NCBI RefSeq assembly: GCF_900537065.1
Contig: NZ_UNRC01000014.1
Span: 137-46,801 of the forward strand
Reading direction: 5' to 3'
From: Sphingorhabdus sp. Alg239-R122
GTDB lineage: Bacteria > Pseudomonadota > Alphaproteobacteria > Sphingomonadales > Sphingomonadaceae
DNA length: 46,665 nt
Shown: one piece after another, positions 1 to 8,706 of the stretch
Position numbering within the stretch: the first letter of the stretch is position 1
How the letters are laid out: each line of letters begins with the position of its first letter
Translations under genes and position numbers: made by a program
The notes under the pieces: model-generated
The model's input: only the letters and a program-made list of their open reading frames with translations
What the model was told of the DNA's origin: nothing
Database searches by the model: none

Positions 1-2
1 CC

Positions 3-218
3 ACCGGGCAACCGATTGTGTGCCGCACGGCGTTCAAGCCGACAAGCTCGATCCTGACGCCTGTTGAAACGATTACCAATGAAGGTGAGGCAGCTGAAAT
101 TGTCACCAAGGGCCGCCATGATCCATGCGTGGGTATACGCGGCACTCCGGTGGTGGAGGCAATGATGGCACTGGTTCTCGCAGACCAGAAGCTGTTGCAC
201 CGTGCCCAGTGCGGATGA
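3..218 (+). CDS. aroC: Chorismate synthase, C-terminal end (partial)
   Basis: The reading frame is open from the left edge of the window and ends at the TGA at 216-218, so only the last 71 or so residues are present. The segment contains AFKPTSSI, then [12 protein letters not shown], then [13 protein letters not shown] and LLHRAQ, which together are the C-terminal signature of chorismate synthase. The enzyme converts 5-enolpyruvylshikimate 3-phosphate to chorismate in the cytoplasm, using reduced FMN, as the last step of the shikimate pathway. The RHDPC stretch lies in the conserved C-terminal active-site region of the family. The start and most of the protein lie outside the window. Confidence 0.95.
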   Translation, partial: TGQPIVCRTAFKPTSSILTPVETITNEGEAAEIVTKGRHDPCVGIRGTPVVEAMMALVLADQKLLHRAQCG

Positions 219-286
219 TGCGCGGATAATCTTGTTTTATGACAGGCCATTGCCCTATAGGCAGATCACAGGGGACGCAGTAAACC

Positions 287-2074
287 ATGCTTGATTTGAT
301 CCGCGCGACAATTGGCGCCTATGAAGCTGAAATCGGCCTGTTTATACTGGCATCGATGTTTGTCGCCTTTGCGATGGAACGCTTTCCAGCAGCAGTTGTC
401 GCAATACTGGGTGCCTGTGCTTTCCTGTTTCTGGGCATTATCGATTCTGATGGATTGTTCTCATCTTTTTCAAACACTGCGCCGATAACCATTGGCGCGA
501 TGTTTATCCTGTCGGGCGCACTGTTGCGCACCGGTACGATTGACGCGATTGCTGGCATGATTATCCGCCGCGCGCGCAAACGGCCCAAACTGGCCGTAGC
601 AGAGATGTTCCTGGGTGCTTATGTCGCATCGGCTTTTATGAACAACACGCCGGTTGTTGTGGTGATGATCCCGATCATCCTGCGGCTGGCCCGGGCCACC
701 GGTTTTTCCGCGAAAAAGCTGCTTATCCCGCTCAGCTTTGTCTGCATATTGGGCGGTACAACCACCCTGATTGGAACCTCGACCAACCTGATTGTCGATG
801 CGGTGGCGCGCGATTCAGGGTTGGAACCGTTCGGGATTTTTGAAATTACGCCTTATGGTCTTGTCGCGGGCCTTGCCGGTATGATTATGCTGGTGCTGTT
901 CAGTAGCTGGCTTTTGCCCAGTGATGATAGTTCAATTCGTCCAACTGACAGTAACGAAAATATGTATCTGACTGAACTGACCGTGCGCAATGCATCGGCA
1001 GACAAAGGCAAGCAACTGGGCGATGTGGCACTGTCCAAACGCGCCAATATTTCGATCAAGGCGATCAAACGTGACGACCTGTTTGTCCGCCATGATCTTG
1101 ATCAGGTGTATCTTGAACCTGATGACCGCATAGTGGTGCAGCTTGACCTGGCCGAGCTCATGTCATTGCGTACGAGTGATGACTATAAGGTTGGAATTGT
1201 ACGCAAGGGTGATCCGGGTGCCATGGGAGAGGAAGTCGTCGAAGCGATGATTTCACCACAGCATCCCAGCATAGGCCAAAGCCTGTATGACATCCCTTTC
1301 CTGTCTCAGGTCAATGTCCGCATATTGGGACTCAGCCGGTATCGCAACCTGCCGCGCAGTGATTTGCCCAATGCCAAGATCCATGGCGCAGACCGCGTAC
1401 TGGTGACAGGATCGCAAGAAGACATTGCACGGATGTACGAGAACCAGAATCTGATTGGCATTGCGGAAACTAAGACCCGCGCCTTTCGCCGGGACCGTGC
1501 GCCGATTGCCATTGCCGCACTGGCGGCGGTTGTGCTGCTTGCCGCTTTCAATGTCCTGTCGATTGCCGTGGCTGCAATATTGGGAGTGGGCGCAATCCTA
1601 CTGGCCCGCTGTATCGATGCCGAAGAGGCATGGAGTTCCATTGATGGTAGTGTGCTGGTACTGATTTTCGGGATGTTGGCTGTCGGGCTGGGGTTGCAGG
1701 AAGCGGGTAGTGTCGACCTGCTCGTATCACTGTTGACGCCGTTTCTGTCTAATATGCCGCCATGGGCGCTGCTGTTCGCGATCTATGCTTTCTCGGTGTT
1801 GATGACCGAAATGATCACCAATAATGCGGTGGCAATTCTGGTTACGCCCATTGTCATTACGTTGGCAGGGGACTTGGGGGTAGATCCGCGTCCATTGGTG
1901 GTTGCCGTAATGTTTGCCGCATCGGCCAGCTTTGCAACACCGATTGGCTATCAAACCAACACACTTGTCTATGCGGCGGGCAATTACCGTTTCACCGACT
2001 TCTTCAAGGCCGGTATTCCGCTCACATTGGGCGTAGGCTTTGCCACCTGCTTTGCGATTTCATACTTTATGTAA
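287..2074 (+). CDS. SLC13-family permease with two RCK_C (TrkA-C) domains
   Basis: The 595-residue protein has the plan of the ArsB/NhaD-SLC13 family: an N-terminal membrane half (residues about 15-210), two soluble TrkA-C domains in the middle (about 215-300 and 305-390), and a second membrane half to the C-terminus. Each half carries the family's N-rich re-entrant motif: FMNNTPVVVV with GTSTNLIVD in the first, and MITNNAVAILVTP with ATPIGYQTNTLVY in the second. Relatives transport dicarboxylates, sulfate or other anions coupled to sodium or protons in the inner membrane. The substrate cannot be read from sequence. The RCK_C pair suggests gating by a ligand. It lies 68 bp after aroC and 79 bp before a dicarboxylate-type symporter, so an anion or dicarboxylate role is plausible. 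Confidence 0.9.
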   Translation: MLDLIRATIGAYEAEIGLFILASMFVAFAMERFPAAVVAILGACAFLFLGIIDSDGLFSSFSNTAPITIGAMFILSGALLRTGTIDAIAGMIIRRARKRPKLAVAEMFLGAYVASAFMNNTPVVVVMIPIILRLARATGFSAKKLLIPLSFVCILGGTTTLIGTSTNLIVDAVARDSGLEPFGIFEITPYGLVAGLAGMIMLVLFSSWLLPSDDSSIRPTDSNENMYLTELTVRNASADKGKQLGDVALSKRANISIKAIKRDDLFVRHDLDQVYLEPDDRIVVQLDLAELMSLRTSDDYKVGIVRKGDPGAMGEEVVEAMISPQHPSIGQSLYDIPFLSQVNVRILGLSRYRNLPRSDLPNAKIHGADRVLVTGSQEDIARMYENQNLIGIAETKTRAFRRDRAPIAIAALAAVVLLAAFNVLSIAVAAILGVGAILLARCIDAEEAWSSIDGSVLVLIFGMLAVGLGLQEAGSVDLLVSLLTPFLSNMPPWALLFAIYAFSVLMTEMITNNAVAILVTPIVITLAGDLGVDPRPLVVAVMFAASASFATPIGYQTNTLVYAAGNYRFTDFFKAGIPLTLGVGFATCFAISYFM

Positions 2075-2153
2075 ACAGCTTGCGGCGATGTGGCACAGCG
2101 TCTAGCCTTCGTCCATAACAATATCGGGCCTATAACAATATCGGGGAGGCATC

Positions 2154-3401
2154 ATGCTGAAATTCTGGTTTGCTATTCCACTGTGGCAACGCGTGATTGC
2201 CGCGCTCATACTGGGTGTTGCACTTGGTTTGTACTGGGGCCCGGGCGCCGAAAGTATCAAATGGATCGGTGACTTTTTCATCAAGGCAATCAAGATGCTG
2301 GTCGTCCCGCTGATTTTCTTCAGCCTGGTTGCCGGTGTCGCCGCGATAGGCGATTTGCGCAAGCTTGGCGCCGTCGGGGGGCGTGCGTTGCTGCTGTTTG
2401 TGGTCAGCGGGCAGATTGCTGTCTGGCTGGGCCTCATGCTCGGTACAGGCGCGGTCAACCTTGGTCTGTTTCCGGACCGTGAGACGCTGGGGACACCGGA
2501 TGTACCAACGCCTGAACCTAATCCGACAACGCCTGTTGATATGATCCTTTCGATCGTACCGGAAAGCCCGGTGCAGGTCATGGCTGATGTCGCGGTGCTG
2601 CCGCTGATCGTGTTTTCGCTGCTGGTCGGCATCGGCATATTGATGGCCGAAGAAGACGGTAAGCCGGTACAAAAGATATTCGACAGCGGTTCGGTAATTA
2701 TGCAAAAAGTCACCATGATCGTGATGGAACTCACGCCGTTCGGTGTCTTTGCGTTGATGGCATGGGTGGCGGGCACGCTGGGTGTGGACGCGCTGAAGGC
2801 GCTCAGCTGGCTGGTGATCCTCAACTATACCGGCTGTCTTCTGATTATCCTCTTGCTATATTCCGCGATGATCAAATTTATCGCCAAACTGCCTGTGGGT
2901 GATTTCTTTCGCGGTATCGTGGATGCGATTGCGGTGAGCTATTCCACTGCCAGTTCCAATGCAACGTTGCCGGTTACACTGCGCTGTGCGCGCCGCAACC
3001 TGGGCATCAGTAATTCGGTGGCCAGTTTCGTCATCTCGCTTGGCGCGACGGTGAACATGAACGGCACGGCGATGTACCTGGGTCTTGCGACCCTGTTCGG
3101 CGCACAGATTTTTGGCGTGGACCTGAGTTGGGGGCAGTATTTCCTTATCTCTATCCTTGCCACTTTGGGAGCAATCGGCGCGGCAGGTATTCCGGGTGCC
3201 GGCCTTATCATGATGGCGCTGGTGTTTGGCGCAGTTGGCGTGCCGCTTGAAACCATTGCTTTTGTCGCGGGTGTTGACCGGATCATGGACATGATGCGCA
3301 CCACCACGAATGTCAGCGGTGACGCGGCGGTGGCGACAACGGTCGCTAGCATGACGGGTGAAATCGATCGTGCGGAAATGATCAGTGCGGACGACGTTTA
3401 A
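2154..3401 (+). CDS. Dicarboxylate/amino acid:cation symporter (DAACS family)
   Basis: The 415-residue inner-membrane protein belongs to the GltP/DctA (SDF) family. The N-terminal half contains about six helices, with IKMLVVPLIFFSLVAGV as a typical third-helix motif. The C-terminal transport core is clear: the serine-rich hairpin TASSNATLP near residue 265, the NMNGTAMYL cation-binding motif near 302, the second hairpin AAGIPGAGLIMMAL near 344, and the substrate-binding helix DRIMDMMRTTTNVSGD near 378. Members take up glutamate, aspartate or C4-dicarboxylates with sodium or protons. The choice between them is not resolved here. ATG at 2154 follows GGGGAGG, a strong ribosome binding site. The gene's last 17 bp overlap the next gene, so the two are probably cotranscribed. 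Confidence 0.92.
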   Translation: MLKFWFAIPLWQRVIAALILGVALGLYWGPGAESIKWIGDFFIKAIKMLVVPLIFFSLVAGVAAIGDLRKLGAVGGRALLLFVVSGQIAVWLGLMLGTGAVNLGLFPDRETLGTPDVPTPEPNPTTPVDMILSIVPESPVQVMADVAVLPLIVFSLLVGIGILMAEEDGKPVQKIFDSGSVIMQKVTMIVMELTPFGVFALMAWVAGTLGVDALKALSWLVILNYTGCLLIILLLYSAMIKFIAKLPVGDFFRGIVDAIAVSYSTASSNATLPVTLRCARRNLGISNSVASFVISLGATVNMNGTAMYLGLATLFGAQIFGVDLSWGQYFLISILATLGAIGAAGIPGAGLIMMALVFGAVGVPLETIAFVAGVDRIMDMMRTTTNVSGDAAVATTVASMTGEIDRAEMISADDV

Positions 3402-3840
3402 GGCCGTATTGCGGGCACTGGTGCCGCTTGCGGCGGTGCTCGCCCTTTCCGCCTGCGCGCATGTACCCGCAGCAACCCCGTCCGGCGAGCTGCGCACGGC
3501 AACCGCCTATGTCGATGCCTATAATAGTCGCGACCTGCCTGCCATGCTGGTGCTGATGCACGATGAGGTGCAATGGCTCAGCATCAAAGGCAGCGAGGTA
3601 GAGGTTTTCGCCAATGGCAAAGCGGACCTTGCGAAGCAGATGGAAAGTTATCTTGCGTCGCCCATGGTGACCACCAGCGAAATCGATGGAAGCGTGCGTG
3701 ATGGCCGTTTCGTGGCAGTGCGCGAAATTGCCCGCTGGAGAGATGGTGAAGGAAAATCGAGAGCGCAGTCCGCACTGGCGGTTTATGAAATAGAGAGCGG
3801 TCTGGTCCGCCGCGTGTGGTATTATCCGGAGACGCGGTAA
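3385..3840 (+). CDS. Lipoprotein with NTF2/SnoaL-like fold
   Basis: The product has 151 residues. It starts with a lipoprotein signal, a basic MRTTFK followed by a hydrophobic run ending in the lipobox LSAC (acylated Cys at about residue 24), so the mature protein should be anchored to a membrane facing the periplasm. The rest (TATAYVDAYNSRDLPAMLVLM at the start, VAVREIARWRDGEGK later, and a final VRRVWYYPE strand) has the pattern of an NTF2-like small alpha+beta domain. No catalytic function can be assigned. The start is GTG at 3385, inside the end of the symporter gene. It is the only start that keeps the whole signal peptide. The gene converges with nth, with no intergenic space. Confidence 0.75.
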   Translation: MRTTFKAVLRALVPLAAVLALSACAHVPAATPSGELRTATAYVDAYNSRDLPAMLVLMHDEVQWLSIKGSEVEVFANGKADLAKQMESYLASPMVTTSEIDGSVRDGRFVAVREIARWRDGEGKSRAQSALAVYEIESGLVRRVWYYPETR

Positions 3841-4491
3841 CTACCGTCCCTTCGGTTTCTCCGTTACTTTCTTTTTGAAGCGGCACAGGTCCGCGACGTT
3901 ACAGCGCCAGCATTCGGGCGTGCGCGCCTTGCACACATAGCGGCCATGCAGGATCAGCCAGTGGTGTGCATGTGCGCGGAACGGGGCAGGCGTCCCCTTA
4001 TCGAGCTTCTTTTCGACCGCCAGTGGCGTCTTGCCGAGCGCAAGGCCGGTGCGGTTGCCGACGCGAAAAATATGCGTATCGACTGCAAATGTCTCCGCAC
4101 CAAATGCGCAATTCATCACCACATTGGCGGTCTTGCGGCCCACACCGGGCAGGGTGGTGAGCATGTCGCGGTCTTCGGGTACTTCACCGCCATGCTCGTT
4201 TACCAGTATATCGGCCATGGCGATTACGTTTCTTGCTTTGGTATTATACAGGCCAATTGTCTTGATATGCTCTTTCAGGCTTTTTTCACCGAGCGTGAGC
4301 ATCTGCGCAGGTGTTGTCACTTTCTCGAACAGCGCGCGCGTCGCCTTATTCACCCCCACATCGGTTGATTGTGCCGACAGCGTGACCGCGACCAGCAACT
4401 GATAGACATTGCCGTAATTCAGCTCGGTCTCCGGCGCAGGATTATCGGCAGCGAGGCGGCTGTAAAATTCGAAGATATCATCTTTTTTCAT
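3841..4491 (-). CDS. nth: Endonuclease III
   Basis: The 216-residue protein is a DNA glycosylase/AP lyase that removes oxidised pyrimidines in base-excision repair. The helix-hairpin-helix motif LPGVGRKTANVV (about residues 115-126) carries the catalytic lysine, and VDTHIFRV carries the catalytic aspartate (about residue 139). The C-terminus has the 4Fe-4S loop with the exact family spacing C-x6-C-x2-C-x5-C in CKARTPECWRCNVADLC. Length matches E. coli Nth (211). The gene is five bases downstream of dapB's reverse-strand start region, with dapB following on the right, so they run in the same direction but without an obvious functional link. Confidence 0.97.
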   Translation of the reverse strand: MKKDDIFEFYSRLAADNPAPETELNYGNVYQLLVAVTLSAQSTDVGVNKATRALFEKVTTPAQMLTLGEKSLKEHIKTIGLYNTKARNVIAMADILVNEHGGEVPEDRDMLTTLPGVGRKTANVVMNCAFGAETFAVDTHIFRVGNRTGLALGKTPLAVEKKLDKGTPAPFRAHAHHWLILHGRYVCKARTPECWRCNVADLCRFKKKVTEKPKGR

Positions 4492-4496
4492 CCCCT

Positions 4497-5225
4497 CTAA
4501 AGCCCCAGCACACCCTTCATCTCATACCGCCCCGCATCTTTACTCACTATCCATTCTGCGGCTTTTACCGCGCCACGGGCGAATATGCTGCGGTTTTCGG
4601 CGCGGTGGGAGAGGGTGATGCTTTCGCCTTCGGCCGCGAGTATGACGCTGTGATCGCCCGCGACGGATCCTCCGCGCAGCGATGCATAGCCTATATTGCC
4701 GCGTTCGCGCACGCCGGTGATGCCGTCCCGCCCGCGCTCACTGTCTGTGACCGGATCAATTCCGCGCGCTTTTGCCGCCGCGTCGCCGAGCAGCAATGCC
4801 GTGCCTGATGGTGCATCAATTTTGTGCCGGTGGTGCATTTCCAGGATTTCGATATCCCAGTCCTCGCCCAGCCGGGTCGCCGCTTCAGACACCAGCGCCC
4901 TAAGCATATTGACGCCAAGCGAGGTATTGCCGGTCTGGAGCACGGCGATATGCTCGGCGGCATTGTCGATAAGAAAATGGTGACGCTCCTCAAGGCCCGT
5001 GGTGCCGATGATAATAGGTTTGCCTGCGGCGATACAGGCATCAAGGTTGGCTTCCAGCGCGTTCGGTGCGGAAAAATCGACCAGCACATCTGCCTTTGCC
5101 GCCAATGGTGCCGGATCATCGCCCTGGTCCGTGCCGCCGGCATAGCCCAGTCCCGCTTCGGCTATTACTGCTTCAATTGCCTGTCCCATGCGCCCCGCGC
5201 TGCCGTAAATACCGATATTGGTCAT
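4497..5225 (-). CDS. dapB: 4-hydroxy-tetrahydrodipicolinate reductase
   Basis: DapB carries out the NAD(P)H-dependent reduction in the diaminopimelate/lysine pathway. The N-terminal Rossmann motif is IGIYGSAGRMGQAI, VDFSAPNA follows, and the catalytic region EMHHRHKIDAPSGTAL (about residue 150 onward) has the His and Lys of the active site. Near the end, LSHRAENRSIFARGAVKAA is the usual tetramerisation/C-terminal segment. I use the ATG at 5225, whose product begins MTNIGIYG as in homologues. An in-frame ATG six codons upstream (5243) would add MDRTRR. The gene is divergent from the sirtuin gene, with only about 40 bp between their starts. dapE, another gene of the same pathway, lies 18 kb away in this window. 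Confidence 0.96.
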   Translation of the reverse strand: MTNIGIYGSAGRMGQAIEAVIAEAGLGYAGGTDQGDDPAPLAAKADVLVDFSAPNALEANLDACIAAGKPIIIGTTGLEERHHFLIDNAAEHIAVLQTGNTSLGVNMLRALVSEAATRLGEDWDIEILEMHHRHKIDAPSGTALLLGDAAAKARGIDPVTDSERGRDGITGVRERGNIGYASLRGGSVAGDHSVILAAEGESITLSHRAENRSIFARGAVKAAEWIVSKDAGRYEMKGVLGL

Positions 5226-5266
5226 GCGTCTTGTCCTGTCCATCCCATATGTGCTTCATGGGGCAG

Positions 5267-5968
5267 ATGGACAATATTCGCAATATCGTAATCCTGACCG
5301 GAGCAGGTGTGAGCGCCGAGAGCGGTGTTGCCACCTTTCGCGGGCCGGATGGTTTATGGGAAGGACACCGGGTTGAGGATGTCGCGACACCGGGCGCGTT
5401 CGTGACCGACCCGCACCTGGTACAGAAATTTTATGACGAGCGCCGTGCCAAGCTAAAAACCGTGAAGCCCAATGCGGCCCATGAAGCGTTGGCATGGCTG
5501 GATGCCGAATGGAAAGGCGAGCTTTTGCTCGTCACGCAGAATGTCGATGACCTGCATGATCGTGCGGGGTCACGGCGGCTGGTGCATATGCATGGCGAGC
5601 TGAACAGTGCCTGGTGTCTCGCTTGTGATGCGCGGATGCCATGGGCGGGGACTTTGCTGGATTTCCCGGACTGCCCTGAATGCGGGCAAAAATACTTACG
5701 GCCTGATATCGTGTGGTTTGGTGAAATGCCTTACTATATGGAACGGATTGAAGCCGCACTGGCGGTATGTGACCTGTTCGTCTCGATCGGTACATCAGGC
5801 GCGGTCTATCCAGCGGCAGGATTTGTGCAGACGGCCCGGGCCTGCGGCGCAAAAACACTGGAAATCAACCTTGACCCGTCTGAAGGCAGTCATTTGTTCG
5901 ATGAAAGTCGGCAGGGCCCGGCGGGGACGCTGGTGCCGGAATGGGTGGCGAGGTTGCTACAGGATTAG
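5267..5968 (+). CDS. cobB: NAD-dependent protein deacylase, class III sirtuin (CobB type)
   Basis: The Sir2 fold is evident: GAGVSAESGVATFRG binds NAD, TQNVDDLH is the second NAD motif, and the HMHG histidine is the general base. A zinc site is formed by CLAC and CPEC about 20 residues later. FYDERRAKL carries the Tyr and Arg that in SIRT5 and CobB recognise succinyl- or malonyl-lysine, so the enzyme likely removes acidic acyl groups as well as acetyl. Later motifs GTSGAVYPAAGF and LEINLD complete the fold. ATG 5267 gives 233 residues and follows GGGGCAG. An ATG at 5258 (three more residues) is equally possible. A longer in-frame upstream stretch overlaps dapB and is not expected to be translated. 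Confidence 0.94.
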   Translation: MDNIRNIVILTGAGVSAESGVATFRGPDGLWEGHRVEDVATPGAFVTDPHLVQKFYDERRAKLKTVKPNAAHEALAWLDAEWKGELLLVTQNVDDLHDRAGSRRLVHMHGELNSAWCLACDARMPWAGTLLDFPDCPECGQKYLRPDIVWFGEMPYYMERIEAALAVCDLFVSIGTSGAVYPAAGFVQTARACGAKTLEINLDPSEGSHLFDESRQGPAGTLVPEWVARLLQD

Positions 5969-6372
5969 CCCGCCACAGCCACCATATAGATCAGCCATGC
6001 TGCGAGTACGACCAGTGTGAACCATGTTCCGATCACGCCCAACGAGCGGGGCAGGGGCGGTTTGCCCGGGCTGTGCACGGCGTGCAGGCCGAATATATGC
6101 AGGATACGTGCAATGATGAATATAGCCGCGATTGCGGCCAGGGCGGTATGATGCGCGCCGGCCATTTCCAGCAGGCCGATCATGATCAGTGCAATCGGCG
6201 CATGTTCGGTAAGGTTGCCATGACTGCGCATCGCGGCGATAAGCGGCCGGTTGCCATCCCCTTCACCAAAAGCGACTGCACCCTTAAATCTTTGTCGCAC
6301 AGTGGCAATGGCCGTGATGAGTATCATAATGCCGCAGATGGCCGCGGTCATGGCCGTTATCGGTAATAGCAT
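5965..6372 (-). CDS. MAPEG-family membrane protein
   Basis: The 135-residue protein has four predicted helices: a first at about residues 1-22; a second in PIALIMIGLLEMAGA; a third around LAAIAAIFIIARILHIFGL; and a last in GVIGTWFTLVVLAAWLIYMVAV. The pattern RSHGNLTEHAPIALIM, with its conserved Asn and Glu, followed by ARILHIFG is typical of the MAPEG group (membrane-associated eicosanoid/glutathione metabolism), whose bacterial members are small integral proteins of mostly unknown substrate. The start at 6372 is chosen because AGGGAGAGAGAC lies directly upstream on the minus strand. A longer frame starting at 6420 lacks such a site. The stop overlaps the sirtuin stop by 4 bp (convergent). 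Confidence 0.85.
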   Translation of the reverse strand: MLLPITAMTAAICGIMILITAIATVRQRFKGAVAFGEGDGNRPLIAAMRSHGNLTEHAPIALIMIGLLEMAGAHHTALAAIAAIFIIARILHIFGLHAVHSPGKPPLPRSLGVIGTWFTLVVLAAWLIYMVAVAG

Positions 6373-6398
6373 GTCTCTCTCCCTGTTCGTGAGGAAGC

Positions 6399-7166
6399 CT
6401 AGCCGGAAATTGTCCCGCATGTCGAGCAGGCTGCATCCTTATGCAGTTTCATCGTACGCATGGCGGGCTTCAGGCCATCGAAAACGTGCAGTCTTCCGGT
6501 CTGTTCTTCGCCAAACCCGGTAAGCACGCGGATGGCCTCCATCGCGGCAAAGCTTCCCATCATGCCGACTATTGCGCCCAAAACACCGTTTTCAGCGCAG
6601 GTGTCGCAGTCTTCAGCATCAAACGCGTCGCCGACAAAACAGCGATAGCAGGGGGCGTCGTCACGCCAGCCATAAAATGTGCCGATTTGTCCCTGAAACT
6701 GGCCGATCGCAGCTGATACAAGAGGGGTTTTTAACTTGTGGCACAGGTCGTTGACGGCAAGCCGTGCGGCAAAGTTGTCGGTGCCATCGAGTACAATGTC
6801 CACACCTGCCAGCATGTTCGCGCCATTGTCCGCTGACAGCCGTTCGCCAAGTGCCGCCACTTCCACATCGGGATTGATTTTGGCGAGGGCAGTCTTTGCT
6901 GCCTTCACTTTGGGTGTGCCAATATCACTTTCACTAAACAGCACCTGCCGCTGGAGATTGGAGAGCGAGACGTTGTCATCGTCAATAATGGTGATGCGGC
7001 CTACGCCCGCTGCCGCCAGATATTGCAGCGCCGGACAGCCTATACCCCCCGCACCCACGACGGCCACATGTGCATCAAGCAGTTTTGCCTGCCCCGCACC
7101 GCCAATATGCGGCAATATGATATGCCGCGCATAACGGTCGAGCTGTGCATCGGTAAGGTCAGTCAT
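6399..7166 (-). CDS. moeB: MoeB/ThiF-family adenylyltransferase
   Basis: The 255-residue E1-like enzyme adenylates the C-terminus of a ubiquitin-like sulfur carrier (MoaD or ThiS). Visible motifs are RYARHIILPHIGG at the start, the nucleotide motif VVGAGGIGCPALQYLAAAGVG (about residues 35-55), SNLQRQVLF with the conserved Arg, and DGTDNFAARLAVND with the Mg-binding Asp. A zinc site is made by CYRC and CSTC near the C-terminus. There is no rhodanese domain, so it resembles E. coli MoeB rather than the fused MoeZ type. The sulfur-carrier gene is not next to it, so MoeB versus ThiF is decided only by similarity. It follows dnaA by 25 bp on the same strand. Confidence 0.88.
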   Translation of the reverse strand: MTDLTDAQLDRYARHIILPHIGGAGQAKLLDAHVAVVGAGGIGCPALQYLAAAGVGRITIIDDDNVSLSNLQRQVLFSESDIGTPKVKAAKTALAKINPDVEVAALGERLSADNGANMLAGVDIVLDGTDNFAARLAVNDLCHKLKTPLVSAAIGQFQGQIGTFYGWRDDAPCYRCFVGDAFDAEDCDTCAENGVLGAIVGMMGSFAAMEAIRVLTGFGEEQTGRLHVFDGLKPAMRTMKLHKDAACSTCGTISG

Positions 7167-7191
7167 GATGGCCTATGTAGGCGAGATAAGC

Positions 7192-8706
7192 TCAGCTTTC
7201 CAGCTGTTGCAGCAAAGTGCGCACATCGCCGTCCATATCGGCATCACGCTCGCGCAAATCCTCGATCAGGCGGACGGCGTGGATGACGGTGCTGTGGTCA
7301 CGCCCGCCAAATTTGCGACCGATTTCGGGATAGGAACGCGGTGTCAGCACCTTGGCGAGATACATTGCCACCTGGCGTGGGCGTACCACGGCGCGGGCGC
7401 GGCGTTTCGAGGCCATTTCGCTGCGGTCCAGCTTGTAGAACTGGCACACGGTGCGCTGGATTTCGTCAATCGTGATACGGCGGCGGTTTGCGCTCAATAT
7501 ATCTGACAGCTGGTCCTGCGCGAGTGCCAGCGTCACAGGCTGTCCAGTAAGCTGCGCATAGGCGATCAGCTTGTTAAGGCCGCCGACCAGCTCGCGGACA
7601 TTGCGGCTGATGGTGCGAGCCAGGAATTCGATCACGTCCTCGCCAACATTGCACGGCGTAAACTGGCTGAGGCGAGCACGCAGGATGGCGCGGCGCAGCT
7701 CAATATCGGCGGGCTGCATATCGGCGACCAGCCCCATGGAGAGCCGCGACAACAGGCGTTGGTCCACACCGTCAAGCGCTTGCGGTGCGCGGTCGGAAGC
7801 GACAACCAGCCGCTTGCCCGCACCCAGCAATGCGTCAATCGTGTGCAGGAATTCTTCCTGTGTCGACGCTTTGCCGATAATGAACTGGATATCGTCAACC
7901 AGAAGCATATCAAAACCGCGCAGGCGTGCTTTGAATTCCATCATCTTGTTCTGCCGCATGGCGGAGACGAACTCGATCATGAACCGTTCGGCAGAGCAAT
8001 AGAAAATGCGCGCTTCTGGTTTTGTTTCGGCATATTGGTTGCCAATTGCGTGCAGCAGGTGCGTCTTGCCCTGTCCTGTGGGGGCTTTCAGATATAGCGG
8101 CGTGAATTGCGGTTTTTCTTCTGCGGCCATGCGCTGCGCGGCGTTGCGGCCCAATATGTTGGCTTCGCCTGTCACGAAATTCTCGAACGTCAGTGAGCTG
8201 TCCAGGCCCAGATGCGCCGCCAGCTGACCTTGCGCATCGCCAAACGCGTCCAGGAAATCGCCATTGCCTGTAAAGCCCGCCTGCGTTGCGTCGCCAAACA
8301 TGCCGGTTGCGCCCTGTCCAGTCGCATGGCGCATATGACCGGAAGCGCCTTCACCGCGCCGCCCGCGTAATTCATGAGTTTGCACACTGCCGGGATGCGC
8401 GGAAATTTTCAGGCTACGTACTTCGGGACGCGCGATTTTCCATGCCAGTGAAAGCCGGTCGGCAAAGCGGTCATTGACCCAATTGGCGGAAAAATCGGAA
8501 GGCGCGTATAGTTCCAACGTACCGGTATCGCGGCAAAAACGGCCTGGCTGCATCGGGCGGATCCATTGTGCATGAATCTGTCCGCCCAGATCTTTTTTCA
8601 AGCCATTGCTGATTTCGGACCAGTCGGCGGCCCAACCGGCTGCCATATCCTCTGCGCTTAACGCCTCGGCTTCGATCGTATCAACATTCTTGTTCTTATT
8701 ATTCAT
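7192..8706 (-). CDS. dnaA: Chromosomal replication initiator DnaA
   Basis: At 504 residues the protein has the full four-domain layout. Domain I is about residues 25-100 and a low-complexity linker rich in Gly, Ala and His follows (about 110-165). The AAA+ domain carries the P-loop APTGQGKTHLL (about 208-218) and a Walker B LLVDDIQF. Domain IV ends with the signature GRKFGGRDHSTVIHAVR, which reads the DnaA box. The protein binds ATP, opens oriC and recruits the helicase. The neighbour order dnaA-rpsT-mutM is common in alphaproteobacteria, where oriC need not sit beside dnaA. The N-terminus is not certain: ATG at residue 21 (MAAGW) is an alternative start. Confidence 0.97.
   Translation of the reverse strand: MNNKNKNVDTIEAEALSAEDMAAGWAADWSEISNGLKKDLGGQIHAQWIRPMQPGRFCRDTGTLELYAPSDFSANWVNDRFADRLSLAWKIARPEVRSLKISAHPGSVQTHELRGRRGEGASGHMRHATGQGATGMFGDATQAGFTGNGDFLDAFGDAQGQLAAHLGLDSSLTFENFVTGEANILGRNAAQRMAAEEKPQFTPLYLKAPTGQGKTHLLHAIGNQYAETKPEARIFYCSAERFMIEFVSAMRQNKMMEFKARLRGFDMLLVDDIQFIIGKASTQEEFLHTIDALLGAGKRLVVASDRAPQALDGVDQRLLSRLSMGLVADMQPADIELRRAILRARLSQFTPCNVGEDVIEFLARTISRNVRELVGGLNKLIAYAQLTGQPVTLALAQDQLSDILSANRRRITIDEIQRTVCQFYKLDRSEMASKRRARAVVRPRQVAMYLAKVLTPRSYPEIGRKFGGRDHSTVIHAVRLIEDLRERDADMDGDVRTLLQQLES

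Noticed and set aside
2102-2824. 240-codon open frame antisense to the symporter gene
   Set aside because: Low-complexity Ser/Thr/Pro-rich translation opposite a clear membrane-transporter gene; no start signal or domain.
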